This document shows, in pieces, positions 1 to 9,800 of a stretch of DNA of 64,000 bases. The stretch is from positions 54,459 to 118,458 of the forward strand of contig NZ_GL883886.1 in NCBI RefSeq assembly GCF_000205165.1, written 5' to 3'. This stretch comes from Paraprevotella xylaniphila YIT 11841 (lineage in GTDB: Bacteria; Bacteroidota; Bacteroidia; Bacteroidales; Bacteroidaceae). The position numbers were made by a program, and so were the translations under genes. The notes under the pieces are model-generated. The model was not told where the DNA came from. It saw only the letters and a program-made list of their open reading frames with translations, and did not search any database. The first letter of the stretch is position 1; each line of letters opens with the position of its first letter.

Positions 1-340
1 TGAGGGCGAGCCGGGTAATGGCCACTCCCTCGTCTCCGGGGCGTACGGAAAGTTGTTCCGCCGAGGCTGCCGTGGAATCGATACTTTTGTGGAGCGAATA
101 TTTCTCCAATGTCTTGGAGTGCATTAGCCAGTAGCCCAACAGTCCGCAGGCTACGATGGATGCTGCGCAGGCCCACAGTCCGGTGGCCAGTCCAAACCAA
201 CTGAAAGCTACGTAGTTGGCACCTACGAGGCAGCAAGCTGCCGCTATGCCCGCTATGCTGATGCCCGGGAAGACGAACAACTCTATGGCGAGCAGGATGG
301 CGCATAGGGCGAATAAGATGATAAGCGTAAATATTTCCAT
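1..340 (-). CDS. NfeD-like membrane protein, partial (C-terminus outside window)
   Basis: Reading the minus strand from an ATG at 340 gives an open frame of 113 residues that runs off the window edge. It opens with a hydrophobic stretch (residues 1-30, with an FVFPGISIAGI segment), followed by two more membrane segments, then a linker ending in SVRPGDEGVAITRLAL, which resembles the start of the C-terminal OB-fold domain of NfeD proteins. NfeD proteins are membrane partners of stomatin/flotillin-like proteins (family knowledge). The start lies 19 bp downstream of the rsgA stop, so it probably belongs to the frr-rsgA transcript. The call rests on an incomplete protein, and any partner flotillin gene would lie outside the window. 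Confidence 0.65.
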   Translation of the reverse strand, partial: MEIFTLIILFALCAILLAIELFVFPGISIAGIAAACCLVGANYVAFSWFGLATGLWACAASIVACGLLGYWLMHSKTLEKYSLHKSIDSTAASAEQLSVRPGDEGVAITRLAL

Positions 341-359
341 GGTCTTGGGGTTTTAGGGG

Positions 360-1292
360 TCAGTAACCTTGCCTGTATTTGGTTTCATGTTGGTCTTCCA
401 ACATGTTGAGATAAGAGGCATAGCGGCTTTCGCTGATGAGGTGTTCCTCTACGGCGCGGCGTACGGCGCAGCCCGGCTCATGGGTGTGCGTGCAATTGTT
501 GTATTTGCAGTCTGCCGAAATCTGGAAAATTTCGCGGAAGTAGTGTGCCACTTCTTCTTTCTCGAAGTCGAATGTGCCGAATCCTTTGATGCCCGGGGTG
601 TCGATGACGTAACCGCCGCCCGGCAAGCTGAACATCTCGCTGAATGTCGTGGTGTGCATGCCCGTGTCGTGTGCGGCTGAAATTTCTGCAGTCCGCAGGT
701 TCAGGTCGGGTATCAGTTTGTTCAGTAGGGTAGATTTCCCTACGCCGGAATGGCCGGAGAACAGGGTGGTGCGTTTTTCTAAGCTTTCGCGCAGCGCGCC
801 GATGCCGGTAGACTGCAAGGCCGAACAGGCATGGCAGGGATAGCCGATGGTGGTGTACAGGTGCATCATGCCTTCCATGTAACGGAGGTCGTCGGCATCA
901 TAGCAATCGGTCTTGTTGAAAACGAGCGATACCGGAACGCGGTACGCTTCGGCCGAAGCCAGGAAACGGTCGATGAAGGTGGTGGAAGTTTCCGGATGGC
1001 TGACGGTTACGATTAAAAAAGCCTGGTCTACGTTGGCTGCGATAATATGGCTTTGTTTGGACAGGTTGGAAGCTTTCCGGATGATGTAGTTCTTACGGTC
1101 TTCTATTTCTGTGATGAAAGCCGTCCCCTCCGCATTGACGGTGATTTGCACAAAATCGCCTACCGCCACCGGGTTGGTGCTGCGTATGCCTTTCAGGCGG
1201 AAGTTGCCTTTGATTTTAGAATCAACAAGTTGGCCGTCGTCCGTGCGGACGACGTACCAACTCCCTGTATTACGGATGACAAGCCCTCGCAT
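360..1292 (-). CDS. rsgA: Ribosome small-subunit-dependent GTPase A
   Basis: 310 residues, the usual length. RsgA is a late 30S assembly GTPase that checks the decoding centre and releases assembly factors. Visible parts are an N-terminal OB fold (about 1-70), a circularly permuted GTPase with NKTD (126-129) before the P-loop GHSGVGKST (180-188) and DTPG (231-234), and a C-terminal zinc motif with C262, C267, H269 and C275. The permuted order G4-G1-G3 is diagnostic. Its ATG overlaps the frr stop codon (TGATG), indicating translational coupling with ribosome recycling factor, a sensible pairing of two ribosome factors. Confidence 0.97.
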   Translation of the reverse strand: MRGLVIRNTGSWYVVRTDDGQLVDSKIKGNFRLKGIRSTNPVAVGDFVQITVNAEGTAFITEIEDRKNYIIRKASNLSKQSHIIAANVDQAFLIVTVSHPETSTTFIDRFLASAEAYRVPVSLVFNKTDCYDADDLRYMEGMMHLYTTIGYPCHACSALQSTGIGALRESLEKRTTLFSGHSGVGKSTLLNKLIPDLNLRTAEISAAHDTGMHTTTFSEMFSLPGGGYVIDTPGIKGFGTFDFEKEEVAHYFREIFQISADCKYNNCTHTHEPGCAVRRAVEEHLISESRYASYLNMLEDQHETKYRQGY

Positions 1293-1852
1293 CAGACGGT
1301 CATGATTTCTTTGTCTTTGGCCGCATACAAGTCATCGATTTGTTTGATGTACTTGTCATGCACCTTTTGCAATTTGGCCTCCGAGTTCTTTTGTTCGTCT
1401 TCAGCCATGCCGTCTTTCACTGCTTTTTTCAGGGCATCGATGGCGTCGCGGCGTGCGTTGCGTACGCTGACCTTTGCCGTTTCGCATTCGGCCTTACATT
1501 GTTTGGCCAGCTGTTTGCGGCGTTCCTCGGTCAAGGGCGGGATGCCGATACGGATAATTTCACCGTTGTTTTCCGGCATGATGCCCAATTCGGAATCTAT
1601 AATCGCTTTTTCGATGGCGCGGAACATGTTTTTGTCCCACGGCTTGATGGCGATGCTGCGGGCATCGGGTGTGTTGACGGCTGCCACATTATTGATGGGT
1701 ACCATGGAACCGTAGGAATCCACACGGATGCCGTCGAGCAAACGGATGTCGGCCTTTCCTGCACGGATGTGCGCCAAGGCTTCGTCCAGGTACATTACCG
1801 CCATGTCCATTTTCTCCTGCGCTTCGTCAAGGATAGTCTTTGAATCTGCCAT
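1292..1852 (-). CDS. frr: Ribosome recycling factor
   Basis: 186 residues, matching the family norm of about 185. RRF splits post-termination ribosomes together with EF-G. The N-terminal helix, the GS-x-VPxNNVAAV-type segment (residues about 48-60) and the C-terminal triple-helix region rich in Lys and Glu fit the family throughout. It is the first gene of a minus-strand unit frr-rsgA-nfeD-like, with a promoter-like element at 1904-1935. pyrH, often next to frr in bacteria, lies nearby at 2478-3188 but is separated by a plus-strand SMR gene. Confidence 0.97.
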   Translation of the reverse strand: MADSKTILDEAQEKMDMAVMYLDEALAHIRAGKADIRLLDGIRVDSYGSMVPINNVAAVNTPDARSIAIKPWDKNMFRAIEKAIIDSELGIMPENNGEIIRIGIPPLTEERRKQLAKQCKAECETAKVSVRNARRDAIDALKKAVKDGMAEDEQKNSEAKLQKVHDKYIKQIDDLYAAKDKEIMTV

Positions 1853-1903
1853 AATCTGTTCTTTTGTTAAGATGATATATTGATACTATGATACTTTGAA
1901 AAA

Positions 1904-1935
1904 CAAAAGTAGCGGATTTTTTATTCATCTGCAAT
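1904..1935 (-). promoter_or_regulatory. Putative promoter of frr
   Basis: On the minus strand TACTTTTG (1904-1911) matches the Bacteroidetes -7 box TAnnTTTG exactly. An ATTG at 1932-1935 sits at a -33 position with a 20 bp spacer. It lies about 50 bp upstream of the frr start. Confidence 0.6.
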
Positions 1936-1991
1936 AAAACGGGGGAGGAATTATCGGAAAGTCTTCTGGCATGGTACTCGTTTTCATCTTA

Positions 1992-2023
1992 TTTGTTCTT
2001 TTTCACTTAAAAACCTATCTTTG
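1992..2023 (+). promoter_or_regulatory. Putative promoter of the SMR exporter gene
   Basis: TTTG (1992-1995), a 20 bp spacer and TATCTTTG (2016-2023) form a perfect Bacteroidetes-type promoter. The ATG of the SMR gene follows 27 bp after the -7 box. Confidence 0.75.
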
Positions 2024-2049
2024 TAGCTTCATTCTAAAAAGAGAGGGAT

Positions 2050-2385
2050 ATGCTGAAGAGTTATTTGGTATTGTTGATGGCCATTGTTTTTGAAACGGTG
2101 GCAACTTCTTTTCTGAAACAAAGCGGGCAGTTTACGAAGTTTTGGCCTTCGGTGGTGACGGTAGTCGGGTATGCGGCGGCTTTTTATTGCCTTAGCTTGG
2201 TGCTGAAACACATCCCGGTGGGCATTGCATACGCCATTTGGTCGGGCGTGGGAATCGTGCTGATAGCCGTCATCGGTTCCACGGTGTTTAAGCAACATCT
2301 TGACTGGCCGGCCGTGTTGGGGTTGGCTTTGATTATTGCCGGTGTGGTGGTGATTAACGTGTTCTCGGATTCTGTATCTCACTGA
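2050..2385 (+). CDS. Small multidrug resistance (SMR) family transporter
   Basis: 111 residues with four predicted membrane helices and almost no soluble part, which is the SMR/EmrE plan. The membrane-embedded glutamate that couples proton and substrate is E15 (FETVATS). The conserved aromatic stretch AYAIWSGVGIV carries W64. SMR proteins work as antiparallel dimers exporting cationic drugs or guanidinium-type metabolites (family knowledge); the substrate here cannot be read from sequence. It is a single-gene unit with its own promoter and a shared terminator with pyrH downstream. Confidence 0.9.
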   Translation: MLKSYLVLLMAIVFETVATSFLKQSGQFTKFWPSVVTVVGYAAAFYCLSLVLKHIPVGIAYAIWSGVGIVLIAVIGSTVFKQHLDWPAVLGLALIIAGVVVINVFSDSVSH

Positions 2386-2404
2386 TTTCCGTTATGGGGG
2401 TATA

Positions 2405-2447
2405 AAAGTGCCCGTCATGTGTTCGGCATGGCGGGCATTGCGTTTTA
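2405..2447. terminator. Bidirectional hairpin terminator between SMR gene and pyrH
   Basis: An 11 bp stem (2409-2419 with 2427-2437, one G-T pair) has an A-rich left flank and a T-rich right flank (GTTTTATG). It lies between two convergent genes and can serve both. Confidence 0.7.
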
Positions 2448-2477
2448 TGTATCGGTCGTTTTGGAGCAGATGCTGAA

Positions 2478-3188
2478 TCAGTTGTGTACCAAAGTCCCGA
2501 TGTTTTCTCCTTCCATTACTTTTTTTAGGTTTCCGTACACGTCCATGTTGAAGACATAGATGGGCAGGTTGTTCTCCTTGCACATCGTGGTTGCGGTGAG
2601 GTCCATTACTTTCAGGCCCTTGTGGTAGATTTCATCGTATGTGATTTCACTGAACTTCGTGGCCGTGGGGTCTTTTTCCGGGTCGGCCGTGTACACGCCG
2701 TCCACACGCGTCCCTTTAAGCATCACGTCGGCTTCGATTTCAATGCCGCGCAACGATGAACCTGTGTCGGTCGTGAAATAAGGGTTGCCCGTGCCGGCGC
2801 TCATGATGACCACTTCTCCGGCTTCCATGTATCCGATGGCCTTCCATTTGCTGTAAAACTCGCCGATCGGCTCCATGCGGATGGCGGTCAGCACGCGGCT
2901 TTTCACGCCGATGGCCCCCAACGCGCTGCTCAGTCCGAGCGAATTGATGACCGTGGCGCACATGCCCATCTGGTCGCCTTTGACGCGGTCGAATCCTTTG
3001 CCTGCACCGCTCAGGCCGCGGAAAATGTTGCCTCCGCCGATGACGATGCCGATTTGCACGCCCATGTCGTGCACTTCCTTGATTTGTTCCGCATATTCGG
3101 CCAGACGTTTTTCGTCGATGCCGTAACGTTGTTCTCCCATGAGGCTCTCGCCGCTCAGTTTGAGGAGTATCCTTTTGAATTTAGCCAT
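2478..3188 (-). CDS. pyrH: UMP kinase
   Basis: 236 residues, the usual length for the hexameric bacterial UMP kinase of the amino-acid kinase family, which makes UDP from UMP and ATP. Seen: KRILLKLSGESLMG at the N-terminus (phosphate-binding lysines), the glycine-rich VIGGGNIFRG (about 50-59), the nucleotide segment with GTGNPYFTTDT (about 131-141) and VDGVYTADPEKDP (about 163-175). It lies 19 bp downstream of birA in the unit yraN-birA-pyrH. Confidence 0.97.
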   Translation of the reverse strand: MAKFKRILLKLSGESLMGEQRYGIDEKRLAEYAEQIKEVHDMGVQIGIVIGGGNIFRGLSGAGKGFDRVKGDQMGMCATVINSLGLSSALGAIGVKSRVLTAIRMEPIGEFYSKWKAIGYMEAGEVVIMSAGTGNPYFTTDTGSSLRGIEIEADVMLKGTRVDGVYTADPEKDPTATKFSEITYDEIYHKGLKVMDLTATTMCKENNLPIYVFNMDVYGNLKKVMEGENIGTLVHN

Positions 3189-3207
3189 AATAAAGTATTT
3201 TGGTTGG

Positions 3208-4014
3208 TTAAAGTACGAATGGGGCGGACGGGTTTGTGCCCGACGGTATCAGGTGGCTTACTTCCTTGAAGGCGTATCTTCGTGTAATGCCGTTCCTGTC
3301 GGTCAGGACCAGGTGCCCGGTAGGTTCCACGTCGTGGATTTCGGCTTCGAAAACACCGTCCGCGTCTTGATAAAGGTGAAAACCGTTGCATCGGTAAAGC
3401 TGTTCCCGGTAGCTACGGGCGATGTCCTCCGTTCGGCCTTGTTGGATGTTCCGGTAATAGTCCTTGAAACGTTTGATGATGTCGGCTAAGATGAATACCG
3501 GTTCCTCTTCTTTTCCTGTGATTTGTCGGAGCGAGACCGGATTGGGGGCATCGCTGCAGAACGTTTGTTGGTTTATATTGATGCCGGCTCCTATGATGCA
3601 ATTCTCGATGCATCTTCCTATCAGGGTGTTCTCGATGAGCATGCCGCAGATTTTCCGGTCCTTCCAGTAGATGTCGTTCGGCCATTTGACGCAGATGTCT
3701 TTGGCATAGCCGGACAATGTTTCGCAGACAGACAGTGCCATGGCTTGGGACAGGATGAACTGCCGCTTGGCTTCCACTTCGCGGGGATGGAAGAGCAGGC
3801 CGAACAAAAGGTTCTTACCGGCTTCCGATTCCCAAGAATTACCGGCTTGTCCTCGTCCGGCAGTCTGGAAGTCAGCCGTGGCCAGAATCATGTCTTTCGG
3901 AGAAACTGGACGATAATGTTTCAGGAAATCGATGGTGGAGCCTGTCGAGTGGAGCCGTATCCATTCGAACCATGGCGAATCGTCCAATATGTAAAGTGAA
4001 TGCGTCATATTCAA
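3208..4014 (-). CDS. birA: Biotin--[acetyl-CoA-carboxylase] ligase, catalytic form without HTH
   Basis: 268 residues. The ligase core is clear: ATADFQTAGRGQ (about 46-57, biotinyl-AMP binding loop), KWPNDIYWKDRKICGMLIE (about 109-127) and GAGININQ (about 142-149). It activates biotin and attaches it to the carboxylase carrier protein. There is no N-terminal winged helix, so it should not act as the biotin-operon repressor as in Escherichia coli; this short form is common in Bacteroidetes. The start could be M1 or M3. Neighbours are yraN upstream (22 bp) and pyrH downstream (19 bp). Confidence 0.92.
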   Translation of the reverse strand: MNMTHSLYILDDSPWFEWIRLHSTGSTIDFLKHYRPVSPKDMILATADFQTAGRGQAGNSWESEAGKNLLFGLLFHPREVEAKRQFILSQAMALSVCETLSGYAKDICVKWPNDIYWKDRKICGMLIENTLIGRCIENCIIGAGININQQTFCSDAPNPVSLRQITGKEEEPVFILADIIKRFKDYYRNIQQGRTEDIARSYREQLYRCNGFHLYQDADGVFEAEIHDVEPTGHLVLTDRNGITRRYAFKEVSHLIPSGTNPSAPFVL

Positions 4015-4036
4015 AATATTCTAATCGTGTTGCAGG

Positions 4037-4405
4037 TCAGTATAGCGGCGGGTAAAAGGCATCTTCTATATGCCTTAGCCGGGGGAGCCCGTTTTCTCCC
4101 GTTACGACGGTGATGAGGTCGAAGCGTACCGGGAGGTCGATGGCATATTTGCGCAAGTAGGCGTCGGCCGAACTGACAATGCGTCGTATTTTCCCGTTTG
4201 TGACGGCGTCTTCGGGGAGTCCGAATAAAACGTCTTTTCTGGTTTTTACTTCCACGAAGACCAGTGTGCCGTCTTTTTCGGCCACGATGTCCAATTCCTT
4301 GTGCCCGCACCTCCAGTTCCGGTGTCGGATGACATAACCTTCTGATTGCAGATGGTTTGCAGCCAGTCGTTCTCCTTCTTTTCCCAGTTCATTGTGTGCG
4401 GCCAT
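4037..4405 (-). CDS. YraN/UPF0102 family endonuclease-like protein
   Basis: 122 residues, the family norm. It shows the restriction-endonuclease-like core seen in UPF0102: G-x-x-GE-x-x-A at 7-15, then ELDIVAEKDGTLVFVEVKTRK, which carries the acidic residue and the E-x-K pair of the PD-(D/E)xK fold (about 37-57). The in vivo role is not settled. It is the first gene before birA and pyrH and is divergent from tadA across about 94 bp. A TAAATTTG at 4431-4438 (minus strand) could be its -7 box, without a convincing -33. Confidence 0.88.
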   Translation of the reverse strand: MAAHNELGKEGERLAANHLQSEGYVIRHRNWRCGHKELDIVAEKDGTLVFVEVKTRKDVLFGLPEDAVTNGKIRRIVSSADAYLRKYAIDLPVRFDLITVVTGENGLPRLRHIEDAFYPPLY

Positions 4406-4446
4406 TTCGATTTATTGGATTCCCGTGCTGCAAATTTATTAAAAAT

Positions 4447-4478
4447 ATTGGTGAATCCTTGCAGAAATCTTACTTTTG
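4447..4478 (+). promoter_or_regulatory. Putative promoter of tadA
   Basis: ATTG (4447-4450), a 20 bp spacer and a perfect TACTTTTG (4471-4478). An in-frame ATG at 4476 falls inside the -7 box, so translation should begin at the ATG at 4500. Confidence 0.72.
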
Positions 4479-4499
4479 CATGTACTAAATTGTGAAGAT

Positions 4500-4934
4500 A
4501 TGGCAGATGATGCTTTTTACATGAAAAAAGCGCTGGAAGAGGCGCGGCGTGCTTACGATGAGGATGAAATACCGGTAGGGGCTGTTGTGGTTTGCGGCGA
4601 CCGTATTCTGGCGCGTGCACATAACCTGACGGAAACGTTGACGGATGCGACCGCCCATGCCGAGATGCAGGTGATTACGGCGGCTGCCAATGCTTTAGGC
4701 GGAAAATATTTGAACGAATGTACGCTTTATGTGACCTTGGAACCGTGTGTGATGTGTGCGGGGGCCATCGGATGGGCACAGGTGAAACGTCTGGTTTACG
4801 GGGCAACGGATGAAAAAAGAGGATACAAGATGTTTGCACCCCAAGCCATACATCCGCGAACGGAAGTGGTGAGTGGTGTGATGGCGGACGAGGCCGTGGC
4901 TTTGCTGAAAGACTTCTTTAAGGGGAAACGTTAG
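4500..4934 (+). CDS. tadA: tRNA-adenosine/nucleoside deaminase
   Basis: 144 residues from the ATG at 4500, chosen because the earlier in-frame ATG (4476) overlaps the promoter and the protein then begins MADDAFYMKKALEEA as in relatives. The zinc deaminase motif is complete: H53-A-E55 (proton-shuttling glutamate) and PCVMC with C83 and C86. TadA converts A34 to inosine in tRNA-Arg(ACG); a general nucleoside or guanine deaminase is the alternative. The stop is only 7 bp from the convergent DUF4834 gene. Confidence 0.88.
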   Translation: MADDAFYMKKALEEARRAYDEDEIPVGAVVVCGDRILARAHNLTETLTDATAHAEMQVITAAANALGGKYLNECTLYVTLEPCVMCAGAIGWAQVKRLVYGATDEKRGYKMFAPQAIHPRTEVVSGVMADEAVALLKDFFKGKR

Positions 4935-4941
4935 GTTTCTT

Positions 4942-5202
4942 TTATTTGATTTCCTCGTAATCCACATACTCCCCTTCGTTGTCATCGAATATTTTGTGCG
5001 AACTTTGGGACGAGGATTGAGAGTGGTTTTGCGACGTGGTTTGCCCGTGGGGATTACGGGATGAAGACTGTTGTTTATGGTTCTTGGGAGAAAATGAAGA
5101 CATGATGTTCCGTACTCTTCTGGCTATATTAAGGACCATAATGAGCAGGAAGGCCAAAAAGGCAAAAAGTAAACCGAATATACATCCTAAAGGACCTGTC
5201 AT
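4942..5202 (-). CDS. DUF4834 family small membrane protein
   Basis: 86 residues. One N-terminal membrane helix (about 5-25, GCIFGLLFAFLAFLLIMVLN) is followed by a basic patch (ARRVRN) and a long Ser/Gln/His/Asn-rich tail ending in an acidic YVDYEEIK. This layout is typical of the Bacteroidetes family DUF4834, whose function is unknown. It is the last gene of the psd-pssA run (55 bp below pssA), so a role linked to membrane lipid synthesis is possible but only inferred from position. Confidence 0.8.
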   Translation of the reverse strand: MTGPLGCIFGLLFAFLAFLLIMVLNIARRVRNIMSSFSPKNHKQQSSSRNPHGQTTSQNHSQSSSQSSHKIFDDNEGEYVDYEEIK

Positions 5203-5257
5203 AAATATGATTTTTTATGCTTTGTTGCCAGACTGATGAACAAGAACCGTGCCAAAG

Positions 5258-5971
5258 TCAGTGAGTTTTCTGTCGTGCAGTCAGGACAGAGAGGATGACG
5301 TACCATGCGATGATGGCTGCAAAACAACTGAATCCCAAAAAGATAATCATGGGGATGCAAGTCAGGATGAAAATAAACTTAATTTTATTGTCTTGCCAGG
5401 AAAGGTTCTTGAATTTGAGGGCAAACATGGGGATCTCCGCTACCAAAAGGAAACAGGATAGCAACATGAACATGAAAAGGAAGAAAGCATTGAACTTTTC
5501 TGAAACCAAAAATCCATAGTTGCCCACAATCAGCGAAGCCCAAAACAAGGTGTTGGCCGGGGTCGGTACGCCAATGAAAGACGATGTTTGCCGCGTGTCG
5601 ATGTTGAATTTGGCTAACCGCAAAGCCGAAAATGCCGCCATAAGGAATGCCGTATAGGGCATCACGTCGCGCAGCGGCTCCATGAAATCAGGATAAACCA
5701 CCCGATGGAACAGATGGAATATCATGGCCGAAGGGGCTACTCCAAAGGTCACTACATCTGCCAACGAATCCAATTCCTTTCCTATGGGGGAGGATACTTT
5801 CAGCACGCGAGCCGACATCCCATCGAAGAAATCGAATACGGCTCCTATGACAATGAGCAGAAACGCCCAACTGTAATTACCGTAGAAAGCTGCACCCGTA
5901 GCCATACAGCCGGAAATCAGGTTGCAGCAAGTAATGCTGTTGGGAATCTGTCGTATGATGATATTTGCCAT
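5258..5971 (-). CDS. pssA: CDP-diacylglycerol--serine O-phosphatidyltransferase
   Basis: 237 residues with several membrane helices. The CDP-alcohol phosphatidyltransferase signature is intact: D50-G51, A54-R55, G64, D68 and D72. It makes phosphatidylserine from CDP-diacylglycerol and serine, the precursor used by Psd, encoded just upstream in the same unit (11 bp gap). CDP-diacylglycerol itself comes from CdsA at 60315-61166. It is the short integral-membrane type, not the HKD type of Escherichia coli. Confidence 0.95.
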   Translation of the reverse strand: MANIIIRQIPNSITCCNLISGCMATGAAFYGNYSWAFLLIVIGAVFDFFDGMSARVLKVSSPIGKELDSLADVVTFGVAPSAMIFHLFHRVVYPDFMEPLRDVMPYTAFLMAAFSALRLAKFNIDTRQTSSFIGVPTPANTLFWASLIVGNYGFLVSEKFNAFFLFMFMLLSCFLLVAEIPMFALKFKNLSWQDNKIKFIFILTCIPMIIFLGFSCFAAIIAWYVILSVLTARQKTH

Positions 5972-5982
5972 ATGACATTTTA

Positions 5983-6669
5983 TTATAATTTGGTGATGAT
6001 GGTTTCATTACCCACCGTCTTTTGCCCCAATTTGACGTTGACTTTGGTCCCGACCGGAAGGAAAAGGTCGACTCTGGAACCGAACTTGATGAATCCCATG
6101 TGTTCGTCGATATAACAATCTTCGTCTTCGCGGGCGTATGTCACGATGCGCCGAGCCATGGCACCGGCAATCTGCCGTGCCATGATGAAGACACCGTCCG
6201 GTGTTTCGATGACGATGGTGGAACGTTCATTCTCAATGCTGGCTTTGGGCAACCAAGCCTTATGAAAGTTTCCGTCGTGATGTTCCACCAACCTTACGGT
6301 GCCGTCCACCGGAATCCAGTTGGCGTGCACGTTGGTCAAGCTCATGAAAATGGAAACCATTAGCCGGCGGTCATGGAAATATTCGTTTTCGTCCACCTCC
6401 TCTATCACGACGATTTTACCGTCGGCCGGAGCTACGACAACGTTTTCCGTGTCTCCCTCGAAACGTCTGATCGGACATCGGAAGAAATTGACTACGATGA
6501 GGTAGATGACCGTGCATACGGTTGCAGAAACATAGAACGGGAGCTTGCATTCAAATGCATAGTAAAGGCAGGCGTTAAACAGAAGTAGTCCCCCAGCACC
6601 CGCAATGAGCGTGTGCGTGCCTTCCCGATGTATTCTGATTTTTTTTAATTTATTCAATTTTCGTCCCAT
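5983..6669 (-). CDS. psd: Phosphatidylserine decarboxylase proenzyme
   Basis: 228 residues, the short archaeal/Bacteroidetes type (PSD-A). Two hydrophobic helices (about 20-38 and 46-63) precede the soluble domain [13 protein letters not shown]. The self-cleavage site that creates the pyruvoyl cofactor is the GS pair at 197-198 in [11 protein letters not shown]. The enzyme makes phosphatidylethanolamine. It is first in psd-pssA-DUF4834 and divergent from dnaE. Confidence 0.95.
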   Translation of the reverse strand: MGRKLNKLKKIRIHREGTHTLIAGAGGLLLFNACLYYAFECKLPFYVSATVCTVIYLIVVNFFRCPIRRFEGDTENVVVAPADGKIVVIEEVDENEYFHDRRLMVSIFMSLTNVHANWIPVDGTVRLVEHHDGNFHKAWLPKASIENERSTIVIETPDGVFIMARQIAGAMARRIVTYAREDEDCYIDEHMGFIKFGSRVDLFLPVGTKVNVKLGQKTVGNETIITKL

Positions 6670-6694
6670 GGAGTTTTCCCCTTATATTAAAGGA

Positions 6695-6725
6695 CAAAGG
6701 TAGCTATATTCCGTTAAAATGCAAA
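6695..6725 (-). promoter_or_regulatory. Putative promoter of psd-pssA
   Basis: On the minus strand TTTG (6722-6725), a 19 bp spacer and TACCTTTG (6695-6702) match the Bacteroidetes consensus. The psd ATG follows 25 bp on. Confidence 0.75.
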
Positions 6726-6792
6726 ATTCCGTACTTTCTTTTTCAAGGGGCGGCCCCTAAAAAGTCTTTTATGTTAAAAAACAAAGGTTTCT

Positions 6793-6824
6793 TTTGTTGG
6801 TTTCCTTAATGTGGCGTAACTTTA
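6793..6824 (+). promoter_or_regulatory. Putative promoter of dnaE
   Basis: TTTG (6793-6796), a 20 bp spacer and TAACTTTA (6817-6824, seven of eight -7 positions). The dnaE ATG is 36 bp downstream. Confidence 0.65.
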
Positions 6825-6860
6825 CCCACGATTTCTGTTTTTACCAAATTCATATTTATT

Positions 6861-9800
6861 ATGCAGGACTTCGTACATCTTCATGTGCATACCCAGTATT
6901 CCATTCTCGATGGTCAGGCCAGCGTGTCGCGTTTGGTTGACAAGGCGATGAAAGACGGTATGCGCGGAATGGCCATTACCGACCATGGCAACATGATGGC
7001 CATCAAGGAGTTTTTTAATTATACGACCAAAAAAAACAGCGGTACGAATGCGGACATCAAAATGTGGAAGAAGCGTATCGCCTTGTTGGAGAACGGTGAG
7101 GATGCGGCTCTGAAAGAATGGGTGGACGGGCAGAAAAAGAAGCAGAAAGAGGCCGATGAACTGAGACGGCGGGCGGAAGCGAATGATGAGCCGATACCGG
7201 CTGAGGCGAATTTCGTGCCGGAGGAGCAACCGGAGTTTCCTTCGGTTGCCGACCAGTTGACCACGGCTCGCGTGGAGTTGGCGGCGGCTCGGAAACGTTT
7301 GTTCAAACCGATATTCGGTTGTGAAATGTATGTGGCACCTCGTCGTCTGGATCAGATGGAAAAAGAGAAGGACGGGCGGAGGTATCATTTAATCGTGTTG
7401 GCCAAAAATGAAACGGGGTATCATAACTTGGTCAAGTTGGTCTCCAAATCGTGGACAGACGGTTTTTATGTGCGTCCGCGTACAGACCGCTTTGAATTGG
7501 AGGCGCATCGGGAAGGACTAATCATCTGTTCTGCTTGTATAGCCGGTGAAGTTCCCCGGAAAATACTGTCGGGCGACCTTGAAGGGGCTGAAGAAGCGGT
7601 GCAGTGGTACAAACGCGTGTTTGGAGACAACTATTATCTGGAACTTCAGCGCCATGAGGTGAAAGATCCGGACCAACGGGCCAACCGTGAGACTTTTCCA
7701 TTGCAGCAACGAGCCAATGCGAGATTGATAGAACTGGCCCGTAAATATGACGTGAAGTTGGTCTGTACGAACGACTGCCATTTTGTGGAGCAGGAGGATG
7801 CCGAGGCGCACGACCGTTTGATCTGCCTGAGCACCAACCGAGATTTGGATGACCCGAAACGTATGCTTTATTCCAAACAGGAATGGTTCAAGACGCGGGC
7901 AGAAATGAATGAAGTGTTTGCAGACGTGCCGGAGGCATTGGCCAACACTTGCGACATTTGCGACCAAGTGGAGTTTTACAGCATCGACCATGCGCCGATT
8001 ATGCCGAACTTTGCCATTCCGGAAGAATTTGGAACCGAAGAGGGTTATCGGAAGAAATATACCGATGAGGACTTGTTTGAGGAGTTTACCCGCGACGAGA
8101 ATGGCAACGTGGTGCTCAGCCGCGAGGATGCCGAACAGAAAGTGAAGAAACTGGGCGGCTGTGACAAGCTTTACCGTTTGAAGTTGGAAGCCGATTATCT
8201 GGCTGAGCTGACTTATATCGGGGCGGCCAAGCTTTACGGTGACCCGTTGCCGGAGCATGTACGGGAACGCATCAACTTCGAGTTGCACGTGATGAAGACG
8301 ATGGGTTTTCCCGGTTACTTCCTCATCGTGCAAGATTATATCAATGCCGCACGTCACGAGTTGAACGTGTCCGTGGGACCGGGACGTGGGTCGGCGGCCG
8401 GTTCTGCAGTGGCCTATTGCTTGGGCATTACGAAAATAGACCCCATTGAATACGATTTGCTGTTTGAGCGTTTCCTGAACCCCGACCGTATTTCATTGCC
8501 CGATATCGACGTGGATTTCGATGATGACGGACGCGGAAAGGTCTTGAGTTGGGTGACGCAGAAATACGGTGAAGAGAAAGTGGCGCATATCATCACCTAC
8601 GGTACTATGGCCACGAAACTGGCCATAAAGGATGTGGCCCGGGTGGAAAAGCTGCCGTTGGACATTTCCAACGGATTGTGCAAGCTCATACCGGACAAGT
8701 TGCCGGACGACGAAAACGGCAAGTCGCGTAAAATGAATCTCCCGAATGCCATCTCGTGCATTCCGGAGTTGCAACAGGCCGAGGCATCGCCGAATCCATT
8801 GTTGCGCGACACCATCCGTTATGCCCGGATGCTGGAGGGTAATGTGCGGAACACGGGCGTGCATGCCTGCGGTGTAATCATCTGTCGTGACGACGTGTCC
8901 GATTGGGTGCCGGTCAGCACAGCCGAGGACAAGGAAACGGGAGAGAAGCTCCGCTGTACGCAGTACGAAGGTTCCGTGATTGAAGACACAGGATTGATCA
9001 AGATGGACTTTCTGGGGTTGAAGACCCTTTCCATCATCAAGGAATGCCAGGCCAACATCTACGACAGTCTCGGGATGGAAATAGACGTGGACGCATTGGA
9101 CATTACGGACCCGGCCACCTATCGTCTGTATTGCGACGGGCGTACCATAGGGACGTTCCAGTTCGAATCTCCCGGCATGCAGAAGTATTTGCGCGAATTG
9201 CAGCCTTCCACATTCGAGGACCTTATCGCCATGAATGCGCTTTACCGTCCGGGGCCGATGGATTATATACCCGACTTTATCGACCGTAAACAGGGGCGTA
9301 AACCGGTGGAATACGACATACCGTGTATGGAGAAGTATCTGAAAGACACATACGGTATCACGGTGTATCAGGAGCAGGTGATGTTGCTGTCCCGCCAGTT
9401 GGCCGATTTTACGCGAGGCGAGAGCGATACATTGCGTAAGGCTATGGGTAAGAAGCTGATAGAAAAGCTGAACCACATGTATCCCAAGTTCATCGAGGGC
9501 GGAAAGAAGAATGGCCACGACCCGAAAGTGTTGGAAAAGATTTGGGCGGACTGGAAGAAGTTTGCCTCGTATGCGTTCAACAAGAGCCATGCCACGTGCT
9601 ATTCTTGGGTGGCTTACCAGACGGCTTACCTGAAAGCTAATTTCCCGGCCCAGTACATGGCAGCCGTAATGAGCCGAAGCTTGGCGAACATTACCGACAT
9701 TACGAAGCTGATGAGCGAGTGTAAAAGTATCGGTATCAATACTTTGGGGCCGGATGTCAACATCAGCCGCCGGAAGTTCAGTGTGGACGTGGACGGAAAT